Shown one piece after another: positions 8,574 through 15,797 of a DNA stretch of 55,028 bases. The notes under the pieces are model-generated. The model had not been told where the DNA came from. It was given only the letters and a program-made list of their open reading frames with translations, and did no database searches. Location: assembly GCF_001005295.1 (NCBI RefSeq), contig NZ_LBMK01000003.1, positions 459,244 to 514,271 on the forward strand. Reading direction: 5' to 3'. A program made the translations under genes and the position numbers. Source of the stretch: Streptomyces yangpuensis (GTDB lineage Bacteria; Actinomycetota; Actinomycetes; Streptomycetales; Streptomycetaceae). Numbering within the stretch: the first letter of the stretch is position 1; each line of letters opens with the position of its first letter.

Positions 8574-8611
8574 CCCTCCGGCCCCGCCCCTCCCAGGGCG
8601 GGGCCGGAGGG
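8574..8611 (+). terminator. terminator of the dnaK operon
   Basis: CCCTCCGGCCCCGCCC (8574-8589) and GGGCGGGGCCGGAGGG (8596-8611) form a perfect 16-bp stem with a 6-nt loop, followed by a short CTTTGT tract. It lies 31 bases after the hspR stop and before the convergent regulator gene. Confidence 0.9.
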
Positions 8612-8684
8612 CTTTGTCCGTGGGCGTCCTGCCGGTCAGGCTGCAGCAGGGCCCGCGAGCCCGGCATGACCGCCAAGACACCCC

Positions 8685-9713
8685 CTAAAGGCCTTCCGGG
8701 CCGTGCCCCGGCTCCCGGCCGGCGGCGCGGTCCTCGCACTCCTGCGCGGCGGAGGGGCGGCCCAGGATCCCGGACTGGGCGATGAGGTAGCCGAGCTGGG
8801 CCCGGCTGCCGCTGCCGAGGGTGGTGGCGAGCTTGGCGATGTGGGCGCGGCAGGTGCGTACGTTCATCCCCAGGCGCCGGGCGATGGCCTCGTCCACGTG
8901 CCCCTCGATGAGGAGCTGGGCGATGGTGCGCTGCACGCCGGTGACGCCGCCGGGAGTGCTGCGGTACGTCACCTCCTCCGTCAGCGGCACGGCCCGGTGC
9001 CACAGCTGCTCGAACACCTTGATGAGGTAGTCGACGAGGCCGGGGTGGCGCAGTTCCAGCGCCACCCGGCGGTCGTCGCTGACCGGGATGAAGGCGACCG
9101 TGCGGTCGAAGATGATGAGGCGCTCTATCAGCTCTTCGAGGGTGCGGATCTCGACCTTGCCGGCGGAGATGCGGTCCACGTAGGCGAGGGTGCCCTGGCT
9201 GTGCCGTGCGGTGTGCTGGTAGAGGGTCCGTATGCTGACCCCGCGGTCGATCAGTGGCTGGTCGCGCTCCAGGGCCTGTGTGAGAGCCTCGGAGGGCCGC
9301 GCTCCGCCCGGCTGGACCGTCAGCACCTCGGTGTGACATTCGGCCGTCGCGAGGTTCAGCGCGGCGTTGATCCTTTCGAAACCCTCCAGCACCGTGATGG
9401 CATGGGTGTCGGCCGGACTCTGTGCGCTGATGGCCAGGAAAGGCTCGAAAGTGTCGGTGAGATCTACAGCGCTGCGTCGGCGGTCCTGGATCTCGCGTTC
9501 AATCGGATGGAGCCGTTGAGCCAAAGCCACGGACGGGGGAACCGGGCGGAGTTGGTTCGCGTCATCCGGGTCGGGCTGCAGAAGGGCGAGTTCCAGCAGG
9601 CAGGGGGCGTTCTGGATCTCTCCCCGGGCGATCCGGCCGGTGCTCAGGGCAGCCGCGTAGAGCCGGGTCCCCTCGGCGCACATGGACGTGACGGGGTGGG
9701 GATGTGTCGCCAT
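8685..9713 (-). CDS. LuxR-type HTH regulator of a peptide/Rieske-like cassette
   Basis: About 342 residues. The N-terminal part (YAAALSTGRIARGEIQNAP) resembles the TrmB-like head of a family common in Streptomyces. The middle (ECHTEVLTVQPGG to VAFIPVSDDR) looks like the phospholipase-D-like ligand or dimerisation domain of that family. The C-terminus carries a LuxR-like HTH (VDEAIARRLGMNVRTCRAHIAKL). No receiver domain is present, so it is an orphan regulator. I take the ATG at 9713. It has no close Shine-Dalgarno sequence, although a GGTGGAG lies about 20 bases upstream, so an upstream TTG or ATG cannot be excluded. It is divergent from the secreted repeat peptide and probably controls it (inference). 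Confidence 0.82.
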   Translation of the reverse strand: MATHPHPVTSMCAEGTRLYAAALSTGRIARGEIQNAPCLLELALLQPDPDDANQLRPVPPSVALAQRLHPIEREIQDRRRSAVDLTDTFEPFLAISAQSPADTHAITVLEGFERINAALNLATAECHTEVLTVQPGGARPSEALTQALERDQPLIDRGVSIRTLYQHTARHSQGTLAYVDRISAGKVEIRTLEELIERLIIFDRTVAFIPVSDDRRVALELRHPGLVDYLIKVFEQLWHRAVPLTEEVTYRSTPGGVTGVQRTIAQLLIEGHVDEAIARRLGMNVRTCRAHIAKLATTLGSGSRAQLGYLIAQSGILGRPSAAQECEDRAAGREPGHGPEGL

Positions 9714-9752
9714 TGTCGGTTTTTGCGTCAAATCTCCACCCCCCAGGGTCCT

Positions 9753-9769
9753 GAACATGCAAGAACATG
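9753..9769. promoter_or_regulatory. direct repeat in the divergent promoter region (candidate operator)
   Basis: GAACATG occurs at 9753-9759 and again at 9763-9769, exactly 10 bp apart (one helical turn). It lies between the divergent regulator and peptide genes. Dimeric HTH regulators often bind such phased repeats; binding here is inferred. Confidence 0.4.
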
Positions 9770-9842
9770 ATGCATCGTCCCTGTGGCATTGACGTGCCTG
9801 AATGAGCCATCGTCTGACACGCGGGGGAGAGGATTCCATCAA

Positions 9843-10118
9843 GTGAGGACGAAGCCGACCATGTACAAGAGAATGCTTCGCTCGGTGCTTGCCATAGGTT
9901 TCTCCGCCGTTGCGGTTTTTGGGGCAGTCAGCGCCGTCGAAAGTGACGCGGGGAGCGCTAGGGACGGTCAGGGTACGAGCCTGACGAGCACGGAGTTCGA
10001 CACCGGCTGGACCACGGCGCCCGTGGGCAAGTACGCGGACACCGGCTGGACCGCCGCAGAGCTGGGCGGTAAGGACGACACGGGCTGGACCGAGGCTCCT
10101 GCGACGGTGTCCGCATGA
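9843..10118 (+). CDS. secreted peptide with three 13-residue DTGWT repeats
   Basis: A 91-residue reading frame from GTG 9843 (GGGGGAGAGGA about nine bases upstream), or 85 residues from ATG 9861. Either start gives a basic n-region (YKRMLR), a hydrophobic core (SVLAIGFSAVAVFGAVSA) and a plausible signal peptidase site after GAVSA. The mature part ends in three exact tandem 13-residue units (nt 9999-10037, 10038-10076, 10077-10115), each beginning DTGWT and followed by A/T/E-rich residues. The last unit ends exactly at the stop codon. The stop overlaps the next gene (ATGA). The layout resembles a multi-core precursor or repeat peptide, but no known modification enzyme is adjacent. I do not recognise the family. 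Confidence 0.8.
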   Translation: MRTKPTMYKRMLRSVLAIGFSAVAVFGAVSAVESDAGSARDGQGTSLTSTEFDTGWTTAPVGKYADTGWTAAELGGKDDTGWTEAPATVSA

Positions 10119-10429
10119 CCCCCGACGACCGCGGCTTCCGCCGCGAGATGGCGTCGGCGTACCGCTCGGGCTGGCAGTTCATCGACCTCGCCACCGCCAT
10201 CCCCCACCCCGGCGACTCGTTGATGGTCACCCTGTTCGGCCAGCCGATCGTCATCGTGCGCGAGGAGGACGAGGACGTACGTGCCTACCGGTGCCTGCGC
10301 CGCCCGCGCGGCGCGCCGCAGCCCGTCCGCTGCGAGGTGCGCTACGGAATGGTCTTCGTCAATCTCGACCAGCGGGACCACCAGCTCTTCGAGCCCGACA
10401 TCACCACCGCCACCCCCCGCAGTGCCTGA
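10115..10429 (+). CDS. small Rieske-like protein lacking cluster ligands
   Basis: 104 residues, overlapping the peptide gene by ATGA and therefore probably translationally coupled to it. SGWQFIDLATAIPHPGDSL, GQPIVIVREED and GMVFVNLDQ match the beta-strands of the Rieske domain of aromatic-ring hydroxylase alpha subunits. The first ligand pair CxH is changed (YRCLRRPRG where C-x-H-R-G is expected), and the segment that should carry CPYHGW is deleted between APQPV and RYGMVF. It therefore cannot hold a normal 2Fe-2S cluster, and the catalytic domain is absent. It could be a repurposed binding protein or a degraded remnant; the intact coupling and open frame favour a retained function. Confidence 0.75.
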   Translation: MTPDDRGFRREMASAYRSGWQFIDLATAIPHPGDSLMVTLFGQPIVIVREEDEDVRAYRCLRRPRGAPQPVRCEVRYGMVFVNLDQRDHQLFEPDITTATPRSA

Positions 10430-10472
10430 CGCGATTCCCCCGTCGTTCCAGATCGCTCAGGCGCTACCCCCA

Positions 10473-10516
10473 CACAACGGCGCCATCGTGGACCTGACCA
10501 CGATGGCGCCGTTGTG
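10473..10516. terminator. strong bidirectional terminator hairpin
   Basis: A perfect 19-bp stem (10473-10491 with 10498-10516, beginning CACAACGGCGCC) encloses the loop ACCTGA. It lies between the convergent Rieske-like and PPOX genes and closes the peptide operon. Confidence 0.88.
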
Positions 10517-10590
10517 ATGCCTGCGTCCAGTGCGTGATCCGGACAAGATGAAGGATCAACGAGAGCCGGGGACCGGCGGGGGCCGGCGGC

Positions 10591-11004
10591 TCACGCGCGC
10601 CCCATCGCCCGGTCCAGGGTGATCTCCACGACCACGCGGTCGGGATTGGGCGACGGCGTCCGCCCGTACCGCTGCGCGTAGCGCGCCACCGCGTCGGCGA
10701 CCGACGCCTCGTCCGTACGGATCACCGCACGGCCCTCCAGCGTGGCCCAGCGGCGCCCCTCCATCTGGCAGACCGCCACCCGCGCCCCGCCGTCCTGCGC
10801 GGCCTGCGCCGCCAGGACGTTGCGGACCTTCTTGCTGTGCTTGTTGCTGATCACCCGGGCCAGGCCGGCCTCCGGGTCGTACGTCACGCCCACCGGCACC
10901 ACGTGCGGGGTCCCGTCGGGGCGCGGGGTGGTCAGCGTGCAGACGTGCCGCTCCCGCCAGAAGGCGAGGTACTCGGGCGTCGGGTTGAGTACGTCATGGG
11001 ACAT
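10591..11004 (-). CDS. PPOX-class flavin/F420-dependent oxidoreductase
   Basis: A 137-residue single-domain split-barrel protein of the pyridoxamine 5'-phosphate oxidase superfamily. LAFWRERHVCTLTTPRPDG and PHVVPVGVTYDPEAG form the first strands, and RWATLEGRAVI is the usual last core strand. Members of this small actinobacterial group typically use F420 or FMN to reduce an organic substrate; the substrate is not predictable. It is divergent from clpB and starts only 38 bases from the HAIR operator, so HspR could also affect it. Confidence 0.85.
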   Translation of the reverse strand: MSHDVLNPTPEYLAFWRERHVCTLTTPRPDGTPHVVPVGVTYDPEAGLARVISNKHSKKVRNVLAAQAAQDGGARVAVCQMEGRRWATLEGRAVIRTDEASVADAVARYAQRYGRTPSPNPDRVVVEITLDRAMGRA

Positions 11005-11041
11005 GGCCCGAAGGGTACGGGCAAGGCGTCCCCTCAACTGC

Positions 11042-11062
11042 CTTGAGTGGAATAGACTCAAC
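11042..11062. promoter_or_regulatory. HAIR operator upstream of clpB
   Basis: CTTGAGT-N7-ACTCAAC matches the HspR operator at 13 of 14 positions. TTGAGT (11043-11048) may double as the -35 box, with CATACG (11067-11072) as -10. It sits in the clpB/PPOX divergent region. Confidence 0.92.
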
Positions 11063-11122
11063 TTTGCATACGCTGACTCTGTCAGACCCAGTTGTGCATC
11101 CCTCGGAGAGGAGACGAACGCA

Positions 11123-13723
11123 GTGGACGCCGAGCTGACCAACAAGAGCCGGGACGCGCTGAACGCGGCCACCAGCAGGGCCGTCAAGGAAGGCCACGCG
11201 GATCTGACCCCCGCGCACCTGCTGCTGGCCCTGCTCGCCGGCGAGGACAACGAGAACGTGATCGACCTGCTGATCGCGACGGACGCCGACCAGGCCGCCG
11301 TGCGCAGCGGCGCCGAACGCCTCCTCGCCGCACTGCCCAGCGTCACCGGTTCCACGGTGGCGCCCCCGCAGCCCACCCGCGAGCTGCTCGCCGTACTGGC
11401 CGAGGCCGACAGCGAGGCCGGCAAGCTCGGCGACGAGTACCTCTCCACCGAACACCTGCTCATCGCCGTCGCCGCCGAGGGCGGCGCGGCCGGTGAGGTC
11501 CTTTCCGCCCAGGGCGCGACGGCCAAGAAGCTGCTCGAAGCCTTCCAGAACGCACGAGGAGCACGGCGGGTGACCACCCCCGACCCCGAGGGCCAGTACA
11601 AGGCCCTGGAGAAGTTCGGCACCGACTTCACGGCCGCCGCCCGAGACGGCAAGCTCGACCCGGTCATCGGCCGCGACCACGAGATCCGGCGTGTCGTCCA
11701 GGTGCTCTCGCGCCGCACCAAGAACAACCCGGTGCTCATCGGCGAGCCCGGCGTCGGCAAGACGGCCGTCGTCGAGGGCCTGGCCCAGCGCATCGTCAAG
11801 GGCGACGTACCCGAGTCCCTGAAGAACAAGCGGCTCGTCTCCCTCGACCTCGGCGCCATGGTCGCCGGCGCCAAGTACCGCGGTGAGTTCGAGGAGCGGC
11901 TCAAGACCGTCCTCGCGGAGATCAAGTCCAGCGAGGGCCAGATCATCACCTTCATCGACGAGCTGCACACGGTCGTCGGCGCGGGCGCCGGCGGCGACTC
12001 CGCCATGGACGCCGGCAACATGCTCAAGCCCATGCTGGCCCGCGGCGAGCTCCGCATGGTCGGCGCGACCACCCTCGACGAGTACCGCGAGCGCATCGAG
12101 AAGGACCCGGCGCTGGAGCGGCGCTTCCAGCAGGTGCTGGTCGCCGAGCCGTCCGTCGAGGACACCATCGCGATCCTGCGCGGGCTCAAGGGCCGCTACG
12201 AGGCCCACCACAAGGTGGTCATCAACGACAGCGCGCTGGTCGCCGCCGCGACCCTCTCCGACCGGTACATCACCTCCCGCTTCCTGCCCGACAAGGCCAT
12301 CGACCTCGTCGACGAGGCCGCGTCCCGGCTGCGCATGGAGATCGACTCCTCGCCCGTCGAGATCGACGAGCTCCAGCGCTCGGTGGACCGTCTGCGGATG
12401 GAGGAGCTGGCGCTGAACAACGAGTCCGACCCGGCCTCGCGCGAGCGCCTCGACAAGATCCGCAAGGACCTCGCCGACCGGGAGGAGGAGCTGCGCGGCC
12501 TGACCGCCCGCTGGGAGAAGGAGAAGCAGTCCCTCAACCGGGTCGGCGAGCTCAAGGAACGCCTGGACGACCTGCGCGGCCAGGCCGAGCGGGCCCAGCG
12601 CGACGGCGACTTCGACGCCGCCTCCAAGCTGCTCTACGGGGAGATCCCGGCCCTGGAGCGCGAGCTGGCCGAGGCCACCGAGGAGGAGGCCGAGGCCTCC
12701 AAGGCCGGCGCCTCGAAGAACACGATGGTCAAGGACGAGGTCGGCCCGGACGACATCGCCGACGTGGTGGGCGCCTGGACCGGCATCCCCGCGGGCCGCC
12801 TGCTGGAGGGCGAGACCCAGAAGCTGCTCCGCATGGAGGACGAGCTGGGCCGCCGCCTGATCGGCCAGACGGAGGCCGTGACCGCCGTCTCCGACGCCGT
12901 GCGCCGCACCCGTGCCGGCATCGCCGACCCGGACCGGCCGACCGGCTCCTTCCTCTTCCTCGGGCCGACGGGTGTGGGCAAGACGGAGCTGGCCAAGGCG
13001 CTCGCCGACTTCCTCTTCGACGACGAGCGGGCCATGGTCCGCATCGACATGTCGGAGTACTCCGAGAAGCACAGCGTGGCCCGGCTCGTCGGCGCCCCGC
13101 CCGGCTACGTCGGCTACGAGGAGGGCGGCCAGCTCACCGAGGCCGTCCGCCGCCGCCCGTACAGCGTGGTGCTCCTCGACGAGGTGGAGAAGGCCCACCC
13201 GGAGGTCTTCGACATCCTGCTCCAGGTCCTGGACGACGGCCGGCTCACGGACGGCCAGGGCCGCACCGTCGACTTCCGCAACACCATCCTGATCCTGACC
13301 TCGAACCTGGGCAGCCAGTTCCTGATGGACCCGGCCACCCCCGCCGACCGGAAGAAGCAGCAGGTCCTGGACGTGGTCCGGGCGAGCTTCAAGCCGGAGT
13401 TCCTCAACCGCCTGGACGACCTGGTGGTCTTCTCCGCGCTGAGCCGGGACGAGCTGGCGCACATCGCCGAACTCCAGATCCGCCGCCTCGCGGCGCGCCT
13501 GGCCGACCGGCGGCTCACCCTGGACGTCACCCCCGAGGCCCTGGCCTGGGTGGCGGACAAGGGCAACGACCCGGCGTACGGCGCCCGGCCGCTGCGCCGC
13601 CTGATCCAGACGGCGATCGGCGACCGCCTGGCGAAGGAGATCCTCTCCGGCGAGGTGCGCGACGGCGACACCGTACGGGTCGAAGTGGCCGGCGAGGACC
13701 TGCTGGTCGGCAAGGCACTCTGA
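11123..13723 (+). CDS. clpB: protein disaggregase ClpB (Hsp104)
   Basis: 866 residues, the normal length for ClpB. It has an N-terminal Clp-N repeat domain (1-145), AAA+ module 1 with Walker A GEPGVGKT near residue 207, a coiled-coil middle domain (about 395-520), AAA+ module 2 with GPTGVGKT near residue 613, and a C-terminal D2-small domain. ClpB extracts polypeptides from aggregates and hands them to DnaK/DnaJ/GrpE, which are encoded 5 kb away. The start is GTG 11123 after GAGAGGAG; the longer open frame would run through the operator. HspR control is implied by the HAIR site. Confidence 0.97.
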   Translation: MDAELTNKSRDALNAATSRAVKEGHADLTPAHLLLALLAGEDNENVIDLLIATDADQAAVRSGAERLLAALPSVTGSTVAPPQPTRELLAVLAEADSEAGKLGDEYLSTEHLLIAVAAEGGAAGEVLSAQGATAKKLLEAFQNARGARRVTTPDPEGQYKALEKFGTDFTAAARDGKLDPVIGRDHEIRRVVQVLSRRTKNNPVLIGEPGVGKTAVVEGLAQRIVKGDVPESLKNKRLVSLDLGAMVAGAKYRGEFEERLKTVLAEIKSSEGQIITFIDELHTVVGAGAGGDSAMDAGNMLKPMLARGELRMVGATTLDEYRERIEKDPALERRFQQVLVAEPSVEDTIAILRGLKGRYEAHHKVVINDSALVAAATLSDRYITSRFLPDKAIDLVDEAASRLRMEIDSSPVEIDELQRSVDRLRMEELALNNESDPASRERLDKIRKDLADREEELRGLTARWEKEKQSLNRVGELKERLDDLRGQAERAQRDGDFDAASKLLYGEIPALERELAEATEEEAEASKAGASKNTMVKDEVGPDDIADVVGAWTGIPAGRLLEGETQKLLRMEDELGRRLIGQTEAVTAVSDAVRRTRAGIADPDRPTGSFLFLGPTGVGKTELAKALADFLFDDERAMVRIDMSEYSEKHSVARLVGAPPGYVGYEEGGQLTEAVRRRPYSVVLLDEVEKAHPEVFDILLQVLDDGRLTDGQGRTVDFRNTILILTSNLGSQFLMDPATPADRKKQQVLDVVRASFKPEFLNRLDDLVVFSALSRDELAHIAELQIRRLAARLADRRLTLDVTPEALAWVADKGNDPAYGARPLRRLIQTAIGDRLAKEILSGEVRDGDTVRVEVAGEDLLVGKAL

Positions 13724-13748
13724 CCGCTCCGACCGCCGTGCACCCGCC

Positions 13749-13784
13749 GTGCACCCCGCGTACAGGAACGTGCGCGGGGTGCAC
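13749..13784 (+). terminator. hairpin after clpB
   Basis: GTGCACCCCGCG (13749-13760) pairs with CGCGGGGTGCAC (13773-13784) in the 157-bp gap between clpB and the YbjN gene. This suggests at least partial termination between them. Confidence 0.75.
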
Positions 13785-13880
13785 TCCTGTCCGCCCGCAG
13801 CGGATCCGTGACCGTCGGGCTGGACATGGGGTGGGCGGGATGGGGGAGGATGCAAGTATCCGCACGAAGGGAAGTACACG

Positions 13881-14420
13881 GTGAGCATCGACCCGGCCTC
13901 GATTCCGAACTTCGGAGGGCAGCAGCCCGATCCGCAGGCCACAGGACCGGCGGGCCCCGTCGTCCCCGACCAGGATCTGGTCAAGCAGCTGCTGGAGCAG
14001 ATGGAGCTCAAGTACGTCGTCGACGACGAGGGTGACCTCGCGGCGCCGTGGGAGGAGTTCCGTACGTACTTCATGTTCCGCGGCGAAGCGGAGCAGCAGG
14101 TCTTCTCGGTGCGGACCTTCTACGACCGTCCGCACAAGATCGACGAGAAGCCGCAGCTCCTCGAGTCGATCGACGACTGGAACCGTCGCACCCTGTGGCC
14201 GAAGGTCTACAGCCACACGCACGACGACGGCTCCGTCCGCCTGATCGGCGAGGCGCAGATGCTGATCGGCACCGGCGTCAACCTGGAGCACTTCGTGTCC
14301 TCCACGGTCAGCTGGGTCCGCGCGTCCATCGAGTTCGACAAGTGGCTCACGGAGCAGCTCGGACTGGAGAAGGACATCGACTCCGCCGACGGCGAGGACG
14401 AGGACGGCGGGGACAACTGA
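13881..14420 (+). CDS. YbjN domain-containing protein
   Basis: 179 residues from GTG 13881 (GAAGGGAAG upstream). The first 35 residues are Pro/Gly/Gln-rich. A YbjN fold follows, with VKQLLEQMELKYVVDDEGDL, FMFRGEAEQQVFSV and LLESIDDWNRRTLWPKVY, and the tail is highly acidic (ADGEDEDGGDN). YbjN proteins resemble type III secretion chaperones in fold and are ubiquitous in actinobacteria, often in stress contexts, but their biochemical role is unclear. Its position downstream of clpB suggests possible cotranscription despite the intervening hairpin. Confidence 0.85.
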   Translation: MSIDPASIPNFGGQQPDPQATGPAGPVVPDQDLVKQLLEQMELKYVVDDEGDLAAPWEEFRTYFMFRGEAEQQVFSVRTFYDRPHKIDEKPQLLESIDDWNRRTLWPKVYSHTHDDGSVRLIGEAQMLIGTGVNLEHFVSSTVSWVRASIEFDKWLTEQLGLEKDIDSADGEDEDGGDN

Positions 14421-14436
14421 TCCCGCGGTCCCGGTC

Positions 14437-15612
14437 TCACAGGGGCATCTTGGCGAACACCAGGAGGTAGACCCCGTAGCCGTACCCGAGCCCGGCCAGC
14501 CCCGCGGTCACCACGACCGCGGAGCGCGGCCGGGCTCGTGCCATGACGGTGGCCAGCGGCAGCAGCAGCGGGAACGCCGGCACCAGGAAGCGCGGCTTCG
14601 ACTCGAAGTACCCCGCCCCGCCCACGGCGATCACCAGCAGCACCGCGGTGTAGACGAGGAGCGGCAGCGGCGGCCGGCCGGCCAGCAGCAGGACCGCCAG
14701 CAGGAGGGCGGTGCCGAGCAGCACCGCGGTGACGGCGGTGGCGAGCGCCACGGGCTCGCCGCTCAGCACCCGCCAGGTCATGGACAGCGCGTACCCGCCC
14801 CCGTCGAAGCGGGATCCCCACTGCCGCTGCACGGTGAAGTACCCGGCCGGGTCCCCCCTGTGCACGCCGACGGCCACCACGTACGCCAGCCAGCCCGCCG
14901 GGGCCAGCAGCCCGGCCGCCCACACCTCGGGCGCGCGGGATCTGCGGGATCCACCCGGTTCGCGGGATCTGCGGACGAGCAGCGCGTGCAGGGCCGTGAC
15001 GGACACGGCCGCCGCCACGGCGATCCCGGTCGGCCGGGTCAGCCCCGCGACCAGCGCCAGCGACGCGGCGAGCAGCCAGCGCTCGCGCAGCAGCGCGTAG
15101 AGCGACCAGGCGGCGAGCGCGACCAGCAGCGGCTCGGTGTAGGCGAGGGTGAGCACCACCGCGTGCGGCACCGCCGCCCACAGCGCGACCAGCAGCAGCG
15201 CGACGCGCCGCCCGGCCACCAGCTCCCCGACCCGGTACACACCGACCGCGGCCACCGCGGCCGCGGTCCACGAGACCAGCAGCCCGCCCCACTCGCCGCC
15301 GCCGGCCAGGCGCACCAGCGCCGGGTAGAGCGGGAAGAAGGCGTGGTCGCTCTGCACCAGCCCGGTGACCGGCCAGATCTGGGTGCGGCCGTAGCCGTGC
15401 CGGGCGATGGCGAGGTACCAGACGGAGTCCCAGGAGTGCCCCAGCACCCGTACGGGGCTGCGCCCGGCCCACCATGCGGCGAGGGCCAGCACGGCGGCCC
15501 CGCCCACGCGGACGGCGGCGAACAGGCCGAGCGCGAGCGCGGCCGTGGGCACACCGGCGGCCCTGACGTCCCGCGGCCGCACGAAAACAGACGTACTGCC
15601 CGTCGCCGTCAT
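14437..15612 (-). CDS. PIG-V-like polytopic mannosyltransferase
   Basis: A 391-residue protein with about nine to eleven membrane segments and the GT-C fold. The first extracytoplasmic loop has HSWDSVWYLAIARHGYG with the acidic catalytic residue, followed by FFPLYPALVRLAGG and ALVAGLTRPTG, which are typical of the PIG-V/GPI mannosyltransferase 2 family as found in actinobacteria. These enzymes transfer a sugar from a polyprenyl-phosphate donor on the outer membrane face; the acceptor is unknown. The ATG is at 15612. It is convergent with the YbjN gene, whose stop is 16 bases away. Confidence 0.82.
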   Translation of the reverse strand: MTATGSTSVFVRPRDVRAAGVPTAALALGLFAAVRVGGAAVLALAAWWAGRSPVRVLGHSWDSVWYLAIARHGYGRTQIWPVTGLVQSDHAFFPLYPALVRLAGGGEWGGLLVSWTAAAVAAVGVYRVGELVAGRRVALLLVALWAAVPHAVVLTLAYTEPLLVALAAWSLYALLRERWLLAASLALVAGLTRPTGIAVAAAVSVTALHALLVRRSREPGGSRRSRAPEVWAAGLLAPAGWLAYVVAVGVHRGDPAGYFTVQRQWGSRFDGGGYALSMTWRVLSGEPVALATAVTAVLLGTALLLAVLLLAGRPPLPLLVYTAVLLVIAVGGAGYFESKPRFLVPAFPLLLPLATVMARARPRSAVVVTAGLAGLGYGYGVYLLVFAKMPL

Positions 15613-15797
15613 CTACCCCGACTTCCTGCGCGCGTGCGTGAGGACGCCCATCCGGACCAGGAGGAGCCTCGGGCACCTTAAGCGTCCCCGCGTCCCACCG
15701 TGGGCGAATGGCCCGGAAGCCCGCGTGACATCGGGCACCCCCGGCCCGCGGCCCCGCCGGCCCCCGCCCCGGCCGCCCACGTCCATCTGGGTCGTGC

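Noticed and set aside
9783..9842. Earlier ATG-initiated start for the repeat peptide
   Set aside because: It would put charged residues ahead of the signal sequence, and no ribosome site precedes it.
9861..10118. Graspetide or lanthipeptide assignment for the DTGWT peptide
   Set aside because: There is no ATP-grasp ligase, LanB/C/M, radical SAM or YcaO gene nearby, and no Cys in the repeats, so no known RiPP class can be supported.
10994..14074. 1026-codon open frame antisense to clpB
   Set aside because: It is a shadow of clpB caused by third-position G/C bias, with no domain and no ribosome site.
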